This document shows, piece after piece, positions 1 through 7,743 of a stretch of 45,969 nucleotides of DNA. The stretch is from a virus. How positions within the stretch are numbered: the first letter of the stretch is position 1; every line of letters starts with the position of its first letter. The DNA lies in IMG/VR virus record IMGVR_UViG_3300022665_000379, positions 1-45,969 of that record; one strand, given 5' to 3'. Both the position numbers and the translations under genes were made by a program. A model generated the notes under the pieces. The model was not told the DNA's origin and did no database searches. It saw nothing but the letters and a program-made list of their open reading frames with translations.

Positions 1-1
1 G

Positions 2-2380
2 GGTCTATTTAGTTCCACAACAGCGACACCTTCTGCGGCTACAGCCATCGGATCCGTGGTCGATCCGACCACTGTTCTAGGTTCGATTTCACTATGTGAT
101 TCGACGGGCGGGGGAGTATCTTTCATACACTCCGCGACTTCGTTTTTCTCAAGCAGAAATAAGATCACCCTCGATAACAGTGCCAGCAGCTCTACGCTAA
201 CCGACTACCCCATGTTGGTGCGTCTAACCAGTACGTCGATAGACTGGTCTGTGGCTGCCGCTGCTGGAGCAGACATACGATTTGCTCTTGCTGACGGTAC
301 TCTTCTTGACTACGAAATTGAAGATTGGGATGATGGCGCAGAGACCGCAGAGATCTGGGTACACATACCGTCCTTCGCTAATACAGCCAGCGAGACGATG
401 TTCATCTACTATGGCTCAGGGGATACAGACGGTCAGAATGCAATAGGTGTATGGAATTCTGATTTCCGTGGAGTTTTCCATCTGCATGATGACTTCTTGG
501 ATTCTACATCTAATGATAATGATGCAAGTTCATTACCCTCAGTAACAGTAGACCCCGATGACGTAACGGGTGTAATCGCAGATGCTGAGGAATTTAATCT
601 CCCCTCCTTTAATAATGAAGCACTGCGACTTGATACTGTCGATACCATACCCGATGGTGATATGCCAGCATCTCTTGAGGTCACTGTTGTTACTTTATCT
701 GCTTGGGTCAAAACCTCATTAGTACAAAACACTAATGCTGCAATTTTAGCAAAGTGGTTCACAAGTATAACGCCACAATTTGGACCAACATGGATGCTCC
801 AGATGATGGGTACTTTCTTCTCGCCAAGAGATGGACGTGCGCGTTTTCTAGCAGGAGTTGGACCTGCGAGCACGGGACCAAATGCAACTGTTGAAGGTAA
901 CATTGCAATAAATGACGGTCAGTGGCACTACGTAGTAGGAACATGGGACGGCACTACTCCTCGACTTTATATTGATGGTGTACAGGATACTGGTGGAGTA
1001 ACTACCGTCACCACAACTGGGACCTTTGATGTATCATCTTCTACCCGATCCTTCATTGGTAGGTCACAGACACAACTTGATGCTGAATACTGGCAAGGCA
1101 GTATTGATGAAGCCCGCATCAACGGCGCAGTCATGACAGCTGATTGGATCACCGCTGACAGCAGTTTCCAGGAGGAGTCATCTACCACCACAACAATTGC
1201 TGCCACGGAAGGGGTGTGTGTCGCACTGGCCGGCAGTGGCACGATCGCTCCTACAGTGATCGCCGGCGACGTCCTAGTAACGCCCACACCGGCATCCGCG
1301 ATTGGAGCCATCGGAGATCCATCAGTGACCTTCGCCATATTCACCGATGCGGCAGCCGCCATTGGAACAGTAGTAGATCCCACGGTCGTCATTGGAGTAC
1401 CATCCTTCAAACGCCTAATCACAATCGATAACAGTGCCAGCGGTACTACTTTCACTAACTATCCATTGCTGGTGAGACTCGACAACACCAAAGTCGACTT
1501 CTCTAAGATCGAGCCAAATGGTGCAGACATACGATTCAAAACCACTGGTGGTGTTGATCTTGATTATGAGATTGAGCAGTGGGATGATAGTGGTTTAACA
1601 GCTACATGCTGGGTGCGTATACCTTCACTCGGTAATACAGCTGGCGAAGAGATAGAAGTTCACTACGGTACGGGTGAAGCGGATGCCCAGAACCCAACAG
1701 GCGTATGGAACTCAGACTTCTTGGCTGTTTGGCACCTTCACGATGATTTTCTAGATTCGACATCGAACAACAACGATGGAACGAATGATGGATCAACTGA
1801 TTTATCTCCCGGTCTTGCAGGTGATGCGCAGACCTTCGACGGTGTTAATGATAGAGTCACAATTCCATCTGGTTCTACCCTAAATCCGACAAGCATATCA
1901 GTATCGATATGGGTGAACTCCACTACGGTAGCGAATGCTGATGGGCTCATCGGCAAGTTGTTCTCTGGTTTCGTTCGTCAATATGCTTTAGAAGTACATC
2001 CCTCTAGTGATGGTCGAATATGTTGGTATATCAACAAGGGAACTGGAACCAGCACCACGATTATATGTGCTCCGGTCTCACCTAATATCTTCGATGGTAA
2101 TTGGCACTTGGTTACTGGAACCTACGATCAATCGTTCTCAAGAATCTATATTGACGGACAACAAGCCGCCGCCCTGGCATCCACTGGTACACTTTCCACC
2201 AGTGCTACTGAAGTGGCCATAGGTGATGAGACAGGTTTTGCAGGTAAGGAATTTGCTGGTGACCTAGATGAAGCTCGTATTGCTGGGCTTGCTCTTACAG
2301 CGGATTGGGTAGAAGCAGACTTCTTATTCCAAGAGGAGGGTTCCGCACTCCTAGCATTCGGTGCCGAGGAATCAGCCTAA
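2..2380 (+). CDS. DUF2341/LamG tandem-domain virion fibre-like protein (5' partial)
   Basis: The reading frame is open from base 2 and continues past the left edge, so the N-terminus is missing. A GTG at 56 is internal because the same repetitive sequence (SAATAIGSVVDPT) runs on upstream of it. Two copies of a module follow. Each has a DUF2341-like domain (NSAS...YPLLVRL...ADIRF...LDYEIE...W...WV.IPS, ending IYYGSG or VHYGTG) and a LamG/concanavalin-A-like domain (WHYVVGTWDGTTPRLYIDG; NWHLVTGTY..SRIYIDG). Between them lies a repetitive linker with A-x-AIG-x-x-x-DP-x-V units. LamG folds usually bind glycans, so a surface-exposed adhesion role is inferred. The gene lies upstream of the scaffold and coat genes, which suggests a head- or neck-associated fibre, but this is not certain. 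Confidence 0.8.
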   Translation, partial: GLFSSTTATPSAATAIGSVVDPTTVLGSISLCDSTGGGVSFIHSATSFFSSRNKITLDNSASSSTLTDYPMLVRLTSTSIDWSVAAAAGADIRFALADGTLLDYEIEDWDDGAETAEIWVHIPSFANTASETMFIYYGSGDTDGQNAIGVWNSDFRGVFHLHDDFLDSTSNDNDASSLPSVTVDPDDVTGVIADAEEFNLPSFNNEALRLDTVDTIPDGDMPASLEVTVVTLSAWVKTSLVQNTNAAILAKWFTSITPQFGPTWMLQMMGTFFSPRDGRARFLAGVGPASTGPNATVEGNIAINDGQWHYVVGTWDGTTPRLYIDGVQDTGGVTTVTTTGTFDVSSSTRSFIGRSQTQLDAEYWQGSIDEARINGAVMTADWITADSSFQEESSTTTTIAATEGVCVALAGSGTIAPTVIAGDVLVTPTPASAIGAIGDPSVTFAIFTDAAAAIGTVVDPTVVIGVPSFKRLITIDNSASGTTFTNYPLLVRLDNTKVDFSKIEPNGADIRFKTTGGVDLDYEIEQWDDSGLTATCWVRIPSLGNTAGEEIEVHYGTGEADAQNPTGVWNSDFLAVWHLHDDFLDSTSNNNDGTNDGSTDLSPGLAGDAQTFDGVNDRVTIPSGSTLNPTSISVSIWVNSTTVANADGLIGKLFSGFVRQYALEVHPSSDGRICWYINKGTGTSTTIICAPVSPNIFDGNWHLVTGTYDQSFSRIYIDGQQAAALASTGTLSTSATEVAIGDETGFAGKEFAGDLDEARIAGLALTADWVEADFLFQEEGSALLAFGAEESA

Positions 2381-2646
2381 TGGTCGGATTCAATCATTCA
2401 GCAACAGTCGTTAATCCACTCATTGGACGTAGCGGGCCGAAAGAACCCGGCCATGGACCCCCTCAGACTGCTTATGGCACAACTGTTGGACCCGTGGTTG
2501 TGCAAGACTCAATGATTGTCATTTGCGTACCGGCGGCAGCTATTACGCAAGCTCCTGGCGTAGTGATTACCCAAGGTGTCACCATATCGCGACCTGAAGC
2601 GGCCAATGCCATTATAGCAACTACTGGACCCATCGTATCTTCATAG
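2380..2646 (+). CDS. small hypothetical protein, repeat-like
   Basis: An 88-residue protein starting at the ATG that overlaps the stop of the preceding gene (TAATG), which indicates translational coupling. An in-frame extension upstream to 2305 is possible but would overlap the LamG gene. It is poor in charged residues and rich in Ala, Ile, Val, Thr and Pro. Its units (PAAAITQAPGVVITQG, PEAANAIIATTGPIV) resemble the A-x-AIG-x-x-x-DP-x-V linker repeats of the upstream protein. A minor virion component linked to that fibre is a guess. No family was recognised. Confidence 0.55.
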   Translation: MVGFNHSATVVNPLIGRSGPKEPGHGPPQTAYGTTVGPVVVQDSMIVICVPAAAITQAPGVVITQGVTISRPEAANAIIATTGPIVSS

Positions 2647-2654
2647 AGGCAGAC

Positions 2655-3173
2655 ATGGCACTTTCTATATCCATTTATGGCTCCCGCATTGAAGCGGATG
2701 AGTATTTTCAGAGAAAGTTGCATGAGATATTCTGGTCTGAAGCAACAGTTGAAGAGCAGGATGAATCACTTCTCCTCGCTCGACGATCCATTGATACACT
2801 GGCGTACAAGGGATGCAAAGCAACGGTTTTCACATTGTTGCAGGGCAACCCGGAATCGACAAATGAAGAGATCCGCGTGGCGGAAGCGGCTCAAGAATTG
2901 GAATTCCCCCGGGGTGATGATACCATCGTCCCCGAAGACATACGGATTGCTCAGTACGAGGAGGCTTATGCGAGGCTCGCAGGACAAGACCCTGAGCTGG
3001 AGTATGAGGCTCTCTCGGTAACCCAACAGCAGATCGAGTTGGTGAAAACCAGCTTCGACCGCAGTAATGTTCCCAGTGAACACCTTGTGAATGGGATTGC
3101 CAGTCTGGTGGCATGGCGTCGCTTGCGACCCTACCTCCGGGATGGTCGGTCTCTCCGACTTCTACGGGTTTAG
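2655..3173 (+). CDS. DnaT-like head-tail adaptor protein
   Basis: A 172-residue protein that fits the phage family often labelled DnaT-like ssDNA-binding, found among structural genes. The visible pattern is an N-terminal A-x-x-YF-x-x-(K/R)LH...W helix, then an LLLARRSIDTLAYKG helix, an ELEFPRG segment, and a P-x-x-I-x-x-AQYEEAYA helix. The name DnaT is probably misleading; the position beside scaffold and coat genes suggests a connector or head-completion role. It starts 8 bases after the previous stop. The family match is from motif memory, not from a search. Confidence 0.6.
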   Translation: MALSISIYGSRIEADEYFQRKLHEIFWSEATVEEQDESLLLARRSIDTLAYKGCKATVFTLLQGNPESTNEEIRVAEAAQELEFPRGDDTIVPEDIRIAQYEEAYARLAGQDPELEYEALSVTQQQIELVKTSFDRSNVPSEHLVNGIASLVAWRRLRPYLRDGRSLRLLRV

Positions 3174-3245
3174 TCTCCCGGTGGCATACCAGGTATACGC
3201 CGACCAGTATGTTTCTTGTTCCAGGCGGAAGTAAGGAATGTTCTT

Positions 3246-4145
3246 ATGAGTATTGTTTATCGTGTGATCCCCCAGAGCATTTGCTATGATGGTGAGGCTG
3301 GAACCGCAGTGGCAACCCCGCCAGCTGGAAAACCAGCGGCTGGAAATACCCCCTCCGGTGATGGCAACCCTGCTGGGACTGAAACCCCGCCAGCGGCAAC
3401 CCCGCCAGCGGCAACCCCGCCAGCGGCAACCCCGCCAGCGGTATCGGGAACTGAAAAGGATTTCACTCCGATCACGACTCAGGATCAGCTCAATTCGAAA
3501 ATGGCTGAAAATCGACGCAATCTCCAAGACGAGCTTGTACAGACGAAAGCCTCATTCGCTGAAACTGAGTCGAAACTGCAAGAGGTGTTACAATCACAGC
3601 AGTTCAGTGAAGAGACCACTCTCAAACTGCAAGATACTCTGACTCAGGTCCAATCGCAGCTCCGTACGAGGGAGCAGCAAGCTGAGATCGATAAGCAAAA
3701 GCTGGATGGTGAATGGCAAATTAAGTATGAGACTGAAAAGACTCGTGCTGATACTGCCAGCACAACCCTAGACAATCACCTGATGGAGCGTGGTTGGATT
3801 GATGCCTTGGAGGGCGACGCACATAGTCTTGCAATATTCCTTGATGTTGTGCGGGACAAAACACAAATGGTTGAAGGTAAGCCTCTAGTTGACTTACCCG
3901 ATCTCGATGCCGAGAACAAACCGACCATTTCGAAATTTACTCCAACCGAAGCTGTGGCTCGGATGAGAGATTTACCAGCGATGTACGGTGGTCTCTTCAA
4001 GAGCAACATGATCAACGGTATTGGAGGTACAAACGCGACCGGGGGCGTCAACTCGGGTGCCACAAAGATTAAGCTCACACCGGAGACAACCTTCGAGGAG
4101 TTTAAGCAGGCAATGAAGGATAACCCAGAAACCTTCGGCATGTAA
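3246..4145 (+). CDS. Scaffolding protein
   Basis: A 299-residue protein starting at the ATG placed 8 bases after an AAGGA ribosome binding site; an upstream in-frame TTG at 3216 lacks such support. The order is a 14-residue leader ending SICY, a Pro/Ala/Gly-rich segment with TPPAA repeats (about residues 20-65), a long charged helical coiled coil (about 75-175), and a C-terminal part with TPTEAVARMRDLP and a final TFEEFKQAMKDNPETFGM segment. Acidic, helical, low-complexity proteins directly upstream of the coat gene are typical scaffolds, which guide procapsid assembly and then leave. The coat gene follows after 53 bases. Confidence 0.75.
   Translation: MSIVYRVIPQSICYDGEAGTAVATPPAGKPAAGNTPSGDGNPAGTETPPAATPPAATPPAATPPAVSGTEKDFTPITTQDQLNSKMAENRRNLQDELVQTKASFAETESKLQEVLQSQQFSEETTLKLQDTLTQVQSQLRTREQQAEIDKQKLDGEWQIKYETEKTRADTASTTLDNHLMERGWIDALEGDAHSLAIFLDVVRDKTQMVEGKPLVDLPDLDAENKPTISKFTPTEAVARMRDLPAMYGGLFKSNMINGIGGTNATGGVNSGATKIKLTPETTFEEFKQAMKDNPETFGM
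3384..3443 (+). repeat. Four tandem 15-bp repeats in the scaffold gene
   Basis: The 15-bp unit ACCCCGCCAGCGGCA occurs four times in tandem (3384, 3399, 3414, 3429; the last copy ends in GGTA). It encodes T-P-P-A-A repeats in a flexible linker. Being in frame, copy number can change by slippage without breaking the gene. Confidence 0.9.
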
Positions 4146-4198
4146 GCCAGTAAAGTCTGGGGAAGACTAACCATTCCCTTTCATTGAGGAAAATACTC

Positions 4199-5638
4199 AT
4201 GAACTTTCTGTACCTTTGCCAGGCCGTAAGCATTTGCTACGCCAATGGCGATCTCAACGACAACTCGGCCACGAAGCCCGAATTCTGGGCTAATCTTGGC
4301 CTCATGTTGCTCGAAGAGAAATCTGTCATGATGGATTTAGTCCATCGTGAATTCGAGAACGAGGTTGCTCAATCAGGTGACCTTGTTCACACATACCGCC
4401 CCAACAAGTTCCGTATTAAGCGTAAGTCTGATACGGATGAAGTTGAAGAGCAGGATGCGATTCTCGATGCTATCCAGGTTCCCCTGGATCAGCACATCTA
4501 CACGAGCTTTATTATCAAGGACAAAGAGTGGTCCTTGAACAACAAAGATCTCGTGCGTTTGCATCTGGCACCAGCGATCAATGCCGTCTCGCGCGGTGTG
4601 GACCGAGTCATCAGTGGCCAAGTCCATCGCTTCCTCGGTGCTCCTGCTGATCGCGTTGGTTTGCTTAATGGCCTGACGCCAGCCAACACTCGTTCCTCGG
4701 TCATCGCTGCTCAGGAAAAACTTGACCTGAACAACGTCCCCGAAGATGAGCGCCGGTTGATCCTCAGCCCCCGCAGCCGCAGCCAGTTTCTCAATACCGA
4801 CCTAATCGTGAAAGCGAACGAGGCTGGTGTCGATTTCAACGCTGCTCTGCGACGTGCATTCCTTGGCGACCTGTTTGGATTTGAAACGTTCAAGTCCAAT
4901 AACATCCCCCAGGTTACGGACGATGCGACTGACAAGGCCGAAGGCACTGTTACTGCCGCTCTGCTTGCGGGTGAAGTAACTTCTTTGGAGGCCGTTACCA
5001 TTACGGGCTACGAAGTGAACGTGGGTGAATGGGCTGTTGTTGCTGGTAACGATCAGCCTCAGTTCATCACAGCTGCTACGACAGGTGGTGGTAATACAAC
5101 TGCCGTCACGTTGAATGAAGCGCAGAAGTTCGCCTCGGATTCCGGTGCGGTACTCAAGGTCTACAAGAAGGCTGACGCCAAAGGCGCGTTTGCTGTGGGC
5201 TTTGACAACGACATCATTGTCGACGGTCATAGCACCAGCCTGCCGCCTCAAGTGGGTCAGATGCTTGCTACGGGCATTGGTGCAACTCGACGCACCTACA
5301 CCATCATCGAGGCCGAAGTCGTGACAACGACTGAGACCAAGATCCTGCTCGACCGACCGTTGGAAGTCGCTTTGGCTGATAATGAAGACGTCTTCCCGGG
5401 ACCTGCTGGTGTTCTGAACTTGGCCTTCCATAGAGAAGCCCTTGCGTTGATCACTCGTCCTCTGGCGATGCCTCCCAACAACTTGGGCGCTCTCTTCGCG
5501 GTCGCTCAGAATGGATCGATCGGCATTCGTGTTTCGATGCAGACTGACACCAAGAAGCAAGGCACTCGCGTGAATGTTGACGTTCTCGCTGGCCTGGCCC
5601 TCCTGGACGCGGACATGGCTTGCCCAGTCCTCGGCTAA
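4199..5638 (+). CDS. Major capsid protein, P22 coat-like (HK97 fold)
   Basis: A 479-residue protein. The ATG at 4199 is preceded by GAGGA at 8 bases; the in-frame TTG at 4184 would overlap that site. After a 14-residue leader ending SICY, the sequence has the look of the P22 gp5 coat family: an N-terminal helix (FWANLGLMLLEEKSVMMDLV), a basic strand (YRPNKFRIKRKSD), an LSPRSRSQFLNTDL segment, and a central beta-rich insertion (about residues 235-345) that would correspond to an inserted I-domain. The C-terminus (FHREALALITRPLAMPP...GIRVSMQTDTKKQGTRVNVDVLAG) is typical of P-domain and belt strands. It would form the icosahedral shell. A terminator-like hairpin follows. Confidence 0.85.
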   Translation: MNFLYLCQAVSICYANGDLNDNSATKPEFWANLGLMLLEEKSVMMDLVHREFENEVAQSGDLVHTYRPNKFRIKRKSDTDEVEEQDAILDAIQVPLDQHIYTSFIIKDKEWSLNNKDLVRLHLAPAINAVSRGVDRVISGQVHRFLGAPADRVGLLNGLTPANTRSSVIAAQEKLDLNNVPEDERRLILSPRSRSQFLNTDLIVKANEAGVDFNAALRRAFLGDLFGFETFKSNNIPQVTDDATDKAEGTVTAALLAGEVTSLEAVTITGYEVNVGEWAVVAGNDQPQFITAATTGGGNTTAVTLNEAQKFASDSGAVLKVYKKADAKGAFAVGFDNDIIVDGHSTSLPPQVGQMLATGIGATRRTYTIIEAEVVTTTETKILLDRPLEVALADNEDVFPGPAGVLNLAFHREALALITRPLAMPPNNLGALFAVAQNGSIGIRVSMQTDTKKQGTRVNVDVLAGLALLDADMACPVLG

Positions 5639-5647
5639 CCTCTCTCA

Positions 5648-5695
5648 TGAGTCGCCCTGCCTACCTTCCCGGCGGGCGGGGCACTCATTTCTTTT
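5648..5695 (+). terminator. Possible terminator after the coat gene
   Basis: Arms GAGT-c-GCCCTGCC and GGCGGGGC-ACTC form a 12-bp stem with one bulge and one G-U pair (5649-5686), followed by the T-rich stretch ATTTCTTTT. It lies 10 bases after the coat stop and could limit transcription or protect the abundant coat mRNA. The tail of T residues is not ideal. Confidence 0.5.
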
Positions 5696-5708
5696 ACGGA
5701 GGTTCCCC

Positions 5709-5927
5709 ATGGATGAAGCCACCAAAGTAACGTTGAAGATTATGCAAGAAGACATCGGTGAAATCAAAATGTACCTCACCGGAGACGGTGATCGCGTCGG
5801 TTTGATAATCGAGGTTGACAGGCTTAAACGTTCACGTGCTATGGCAAACGCAATTATGTGGACTGTCTTCACCACTATAATTGGTGTTGGAGCAACAGCT
5901 ATTGGCGCCGCATTGTATTTAAGGTAG
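5709..5927 (+). CDS. Small single-TM protein, XhlA-like layout
   Basis: A 72-residue protein that begins at ATG 6 bases after ACGGAGG. It has a charged amphipathic N-terminal helix (MDEATKVTLKIMQEDIGEIK, EVDRLKRSR) and one C-terminal membrane segment (AIMWTVFTTIIGVGATAIGAALYL). This layout is shared by XhlA-type haemolysin/holin accessory proteins, but also by other phage membrane proteins, so a lysis role is only a possibility. It sits between coat and neck genes, an odd place for a lysis gene. Confidence 0.6.
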   Translation: MDEATKVTLKIMQEDIGEIKMYLTGDGDRVGLIIEVDRLKRSRAMANAIMWTVFTTIIGVGATAIGAALYLR

Positions 5928-5934
5928 ACGTTTC

Positions 5935-6432
5935 ATGGTTCGTTTTAATGCACATCGTCAGAAGATGCTAGAGCTGAGTCTCTATCAACTGAAGAAGGAT
6001 CTGGGTGTGGGACCTGTAGATTTCTACAAGTACGGAGGCACTGAGACTGACTTGAGTACAGGTGAGAGAATTTTGACTCGCACCAAGGCAACTGTAGAAC
6101 TTGCCATACCTTTAACGACGCAAACTAAGCGCCGAATTATTCAAACTATCTCAAAGATCGGTGCGGCTAAGGAATTTGTCTATGGTGGATATTTCGATCG
6201 TGATTCAAAGATCTTCATCATAGACAGGAGAGATCTTCCATTTGAGTTGAACCTAGATGATTGGTTTATCTTCGATGGTAAGAAATTTCAAGTTAAAGAG
6301 TTTGATGAGTGGGATACGGCAGCAATTTATGTAGTACTTGGACAGAGACAAAGAGGCGATACGTTCAGCCAGATTCATGATCAACGCGCTCGTGACGTTA
6401 TCTTCTTAGAGGAGTCAGCTAATGCCAGCTAA
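5935..6432 (+). CDS. Neck/head-completion protein (putative)
   Basis: A 165-residue protein with mixed alpha/beta composition (ELAIPLTTQTKRRIIQTISKIG; YFDRDSKIFIIDRRDLPFELNLDDWFIFDGKKFQVKEFDEWD). The segment 'DDWFIFDGKKFQVKEFDEWDTAAIYVVLGQR' in pattern (not quoted fully) resembles head-closure proteins, in which a strand pair reads out a connector surface; this is a loose likeness. Position between coat and tail tube genes supports a connector role. It overlaps the next gene by 11 bases. Confidence 0.55.
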   Translation: MVRFNAHRQKMLELSLYQLKKDLGVGPVDFYKYGGTETDLSTGERILTRTKATVELAIPLTTQTKRRIIQTISKIGAAKEFVYGGYFDRDSKIFIIDRRDLPFELNLDDWFIFDGKKFQVKEFDEWDTAAIYVVLGQRQRGDTFSQIHDQRARDVIFLEESANAS

Positions 6433-6925
6433 CAGAAATTGGCGTCGCTGGATTCACGCTTCTATAGGAGATCAATTGTCTGCTATTGCTGCTGCTGAAG
6501 ACCCTCCGATTCCCTCTCTTGTTGAGGGGATTCAACTTCGTGAAACTGCCTTCATGGAAGCCTCTGATCGAATTGAAATCAGGGTAAATGGACCTTTCAC
6601 AATCCAGTACGATCCTGAGAATTGGACTGGACGTGTTTTCATAAATGTCCTTGTAGCAAGTGCTATAGGCGAAATTAAAGCTGCCTACACATTTGATGAC
6701 ATACTTGGGTTATTCCATCGTGAGTTGGGACAACCAATTGAGTGTTTCAGAAAGGGCACCGGATTCGATGATGATGGAACATCTATCGGATGTTTGATTC
6801 CTTTGGGAGAGAAAGCAACACCAGTACGTGTGCTTGACTTTGGGGAAATAGATCCAACTGACCATCTCCGCCAGGGTATGGTGACAGGGGTCTATGAGAT
6901 TGAACTCTTTGAACCTTCATGCTAA
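6422..6925 (+). CDS. Putative neck/tail terminator protein
   Basis: A 167-residue protein starting inside the previous gene with GAGGAG upstream of its ATG. It has beta strands (RIEIRVNGPFTIQYDP; RVFINVLVASAIG; GMVTGVYEIELFEPSC) flanking a helical middle (YTFDDILGLFHRELG). The place just before the tail tube gene and this alpha/beta size class match tail terminator or neck proteins of siphoviruses. No specific family motif was recognised. Confidence 0.5.
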   Translation: MPANRNWRRWIHASIGDQLSAIAAAEDPPIPSLVEGIQLRETAFMEASDRIEIRVNGPFTIQYDPENWTGRVFINVLVASAIGEIKAAYTFDDILGLFHRELGQPIECFRKGTGFDDDGTSIGCLIPLGEKATPVRVLDFGEIDPTDHLRQGMVTGVYEIELFEPSC

Positions 6926-7731
6926 TGACCAGATTATATCTATACCAAGTGACTAACCTAGTCAACGGCAAGAAGTACATTGGGCTAACTTGCGAGCCAG
7001 ATAATCGATGGGCTTGCCACCGAACGGAAAAGGGTTCTAGACTTATTGCTGCTGCGATTGCCAAGTATGGACAAGACCAATTTGAATTTGAACTCCTAGC
7101 GTGCGGACCAGATTGGTATATCATTGAAGCTGAGACTTTACTCATCCGGGCGTACAACACACGCCCGCCGCATGGATACAATCTCAGTGAAGGAGGTTCT
7201 GGATGTCAAGGAGTGAGACACAGTAAGGAGACTAAGGAGAAGATGAGCGATTCTCAGAAGGCTCAACATAAAGCCTATCCAAAGAAGCATTCATCTAAAT
7301 CAATAACCAAGATGAGAGAAATACAGTCTAATAGACACTGGTCCACTTGGACAAAGTCTATTATCCTCGACGGTCTTGAATACCCCTCTATCACTGAAGC
7401 TGCCAATCGTCTTGGCATTGGTGAACGATGTTTACGAATGCGTATCGGAAGACAACGCAGTCGTGGTATCACTGACTTGTTGTCTAGTCCTCCTCGTAGG
7501 AAAGGACATACTAATCAAGGTGTTCGGGAGGCAATGTCCCAACCAATCATGCTTGATGATATTGAGTACCCGTCTCTTAAGCAAGCTGCCTTTGATTTAA
7601 GTATCAAGGAACCAACTTTGCAAGGCCGCGTACGGCGACAACGTCAACGAGGAATAAGTGAAAACTGTTTAGAGTCTTGTCCCAGGCATTTACCATGCGG
7701 TGGTGCGAGTCCTAATTACTCTCTCTCATAA
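6919..7731 (+). CDS. GIY-YIG homing endonuclease with NUMOD repeats
   Basis: A 270-residue protein (ATG 6919, or 6925 which overlaps the previous stop as TAATG). An N-terminal GIY-YIG nuclease domain spans about residues 4-95: LYLYQVTNLVNGKKYIG, then the conserved Arg of DNRWACH and the helical KYGQDQFEFELL, a metal-binding Glu in EAETLLIRAYNT, and GYNLSEGGSG. A NUMOD3-like basic segment follows (GVRHSKETKEKMSDSQK). Two tandem NUMOD1/IENR-like DNA-binding modules come next (IILDGLEYPSITEAANRLGI; IMLDDIEYPSLKQAAFDLSI), each ending in RxxRQRxRGI. This is a mobile homing gene placed between neck and tail tube genes. No intron structure was recognised around it, so it looks free-standing. Confidence 0.88.
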   Translation: MLMTRLYLYQVTNLVNGKKYIGLTCEPDNRWACHRTEKGSRLIAAAIAKYGQDQFEFELLACGPDWYIIEAETLLIRAYNTRPPHGYNLSEGGSGCQGVRHSKETKEKMSDSQKAQHKAYPKKHSSKSITKMREIQSNRHWSTWTKSIILDGLEYPSITEAANRLGIGERCLRMRIGRQRSRGITDLLSSPPRRKGHTNQGVREAMSQPIMLDDIEYPSLKQAAFDLSIKEPTLQGRVRRQRQRGISENCLESCPRHLPCGGASPNYSLS

Positions 7732-7743
7732 AGGAACAGTACA

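Noticed and set aside
4802-5560. 252-codon open frame on the minus strand inside the coat gene
   Set aside because: It is antisense to a well-supported coat protein and has no ribosome site or family features; its length follows from the coding composition of the coat gene.
5709-5927. Holin assignment for the small TM protein
   Set aside because: Only the TM layout supports it and no endolysin is adjacent.
6919-7743. Group I intron around the endonuclease
   Set aside because: The upstream gene ends at 6925 overlapping the endonuclease start, leaving no room for intron core elements; none was recognised downstream.
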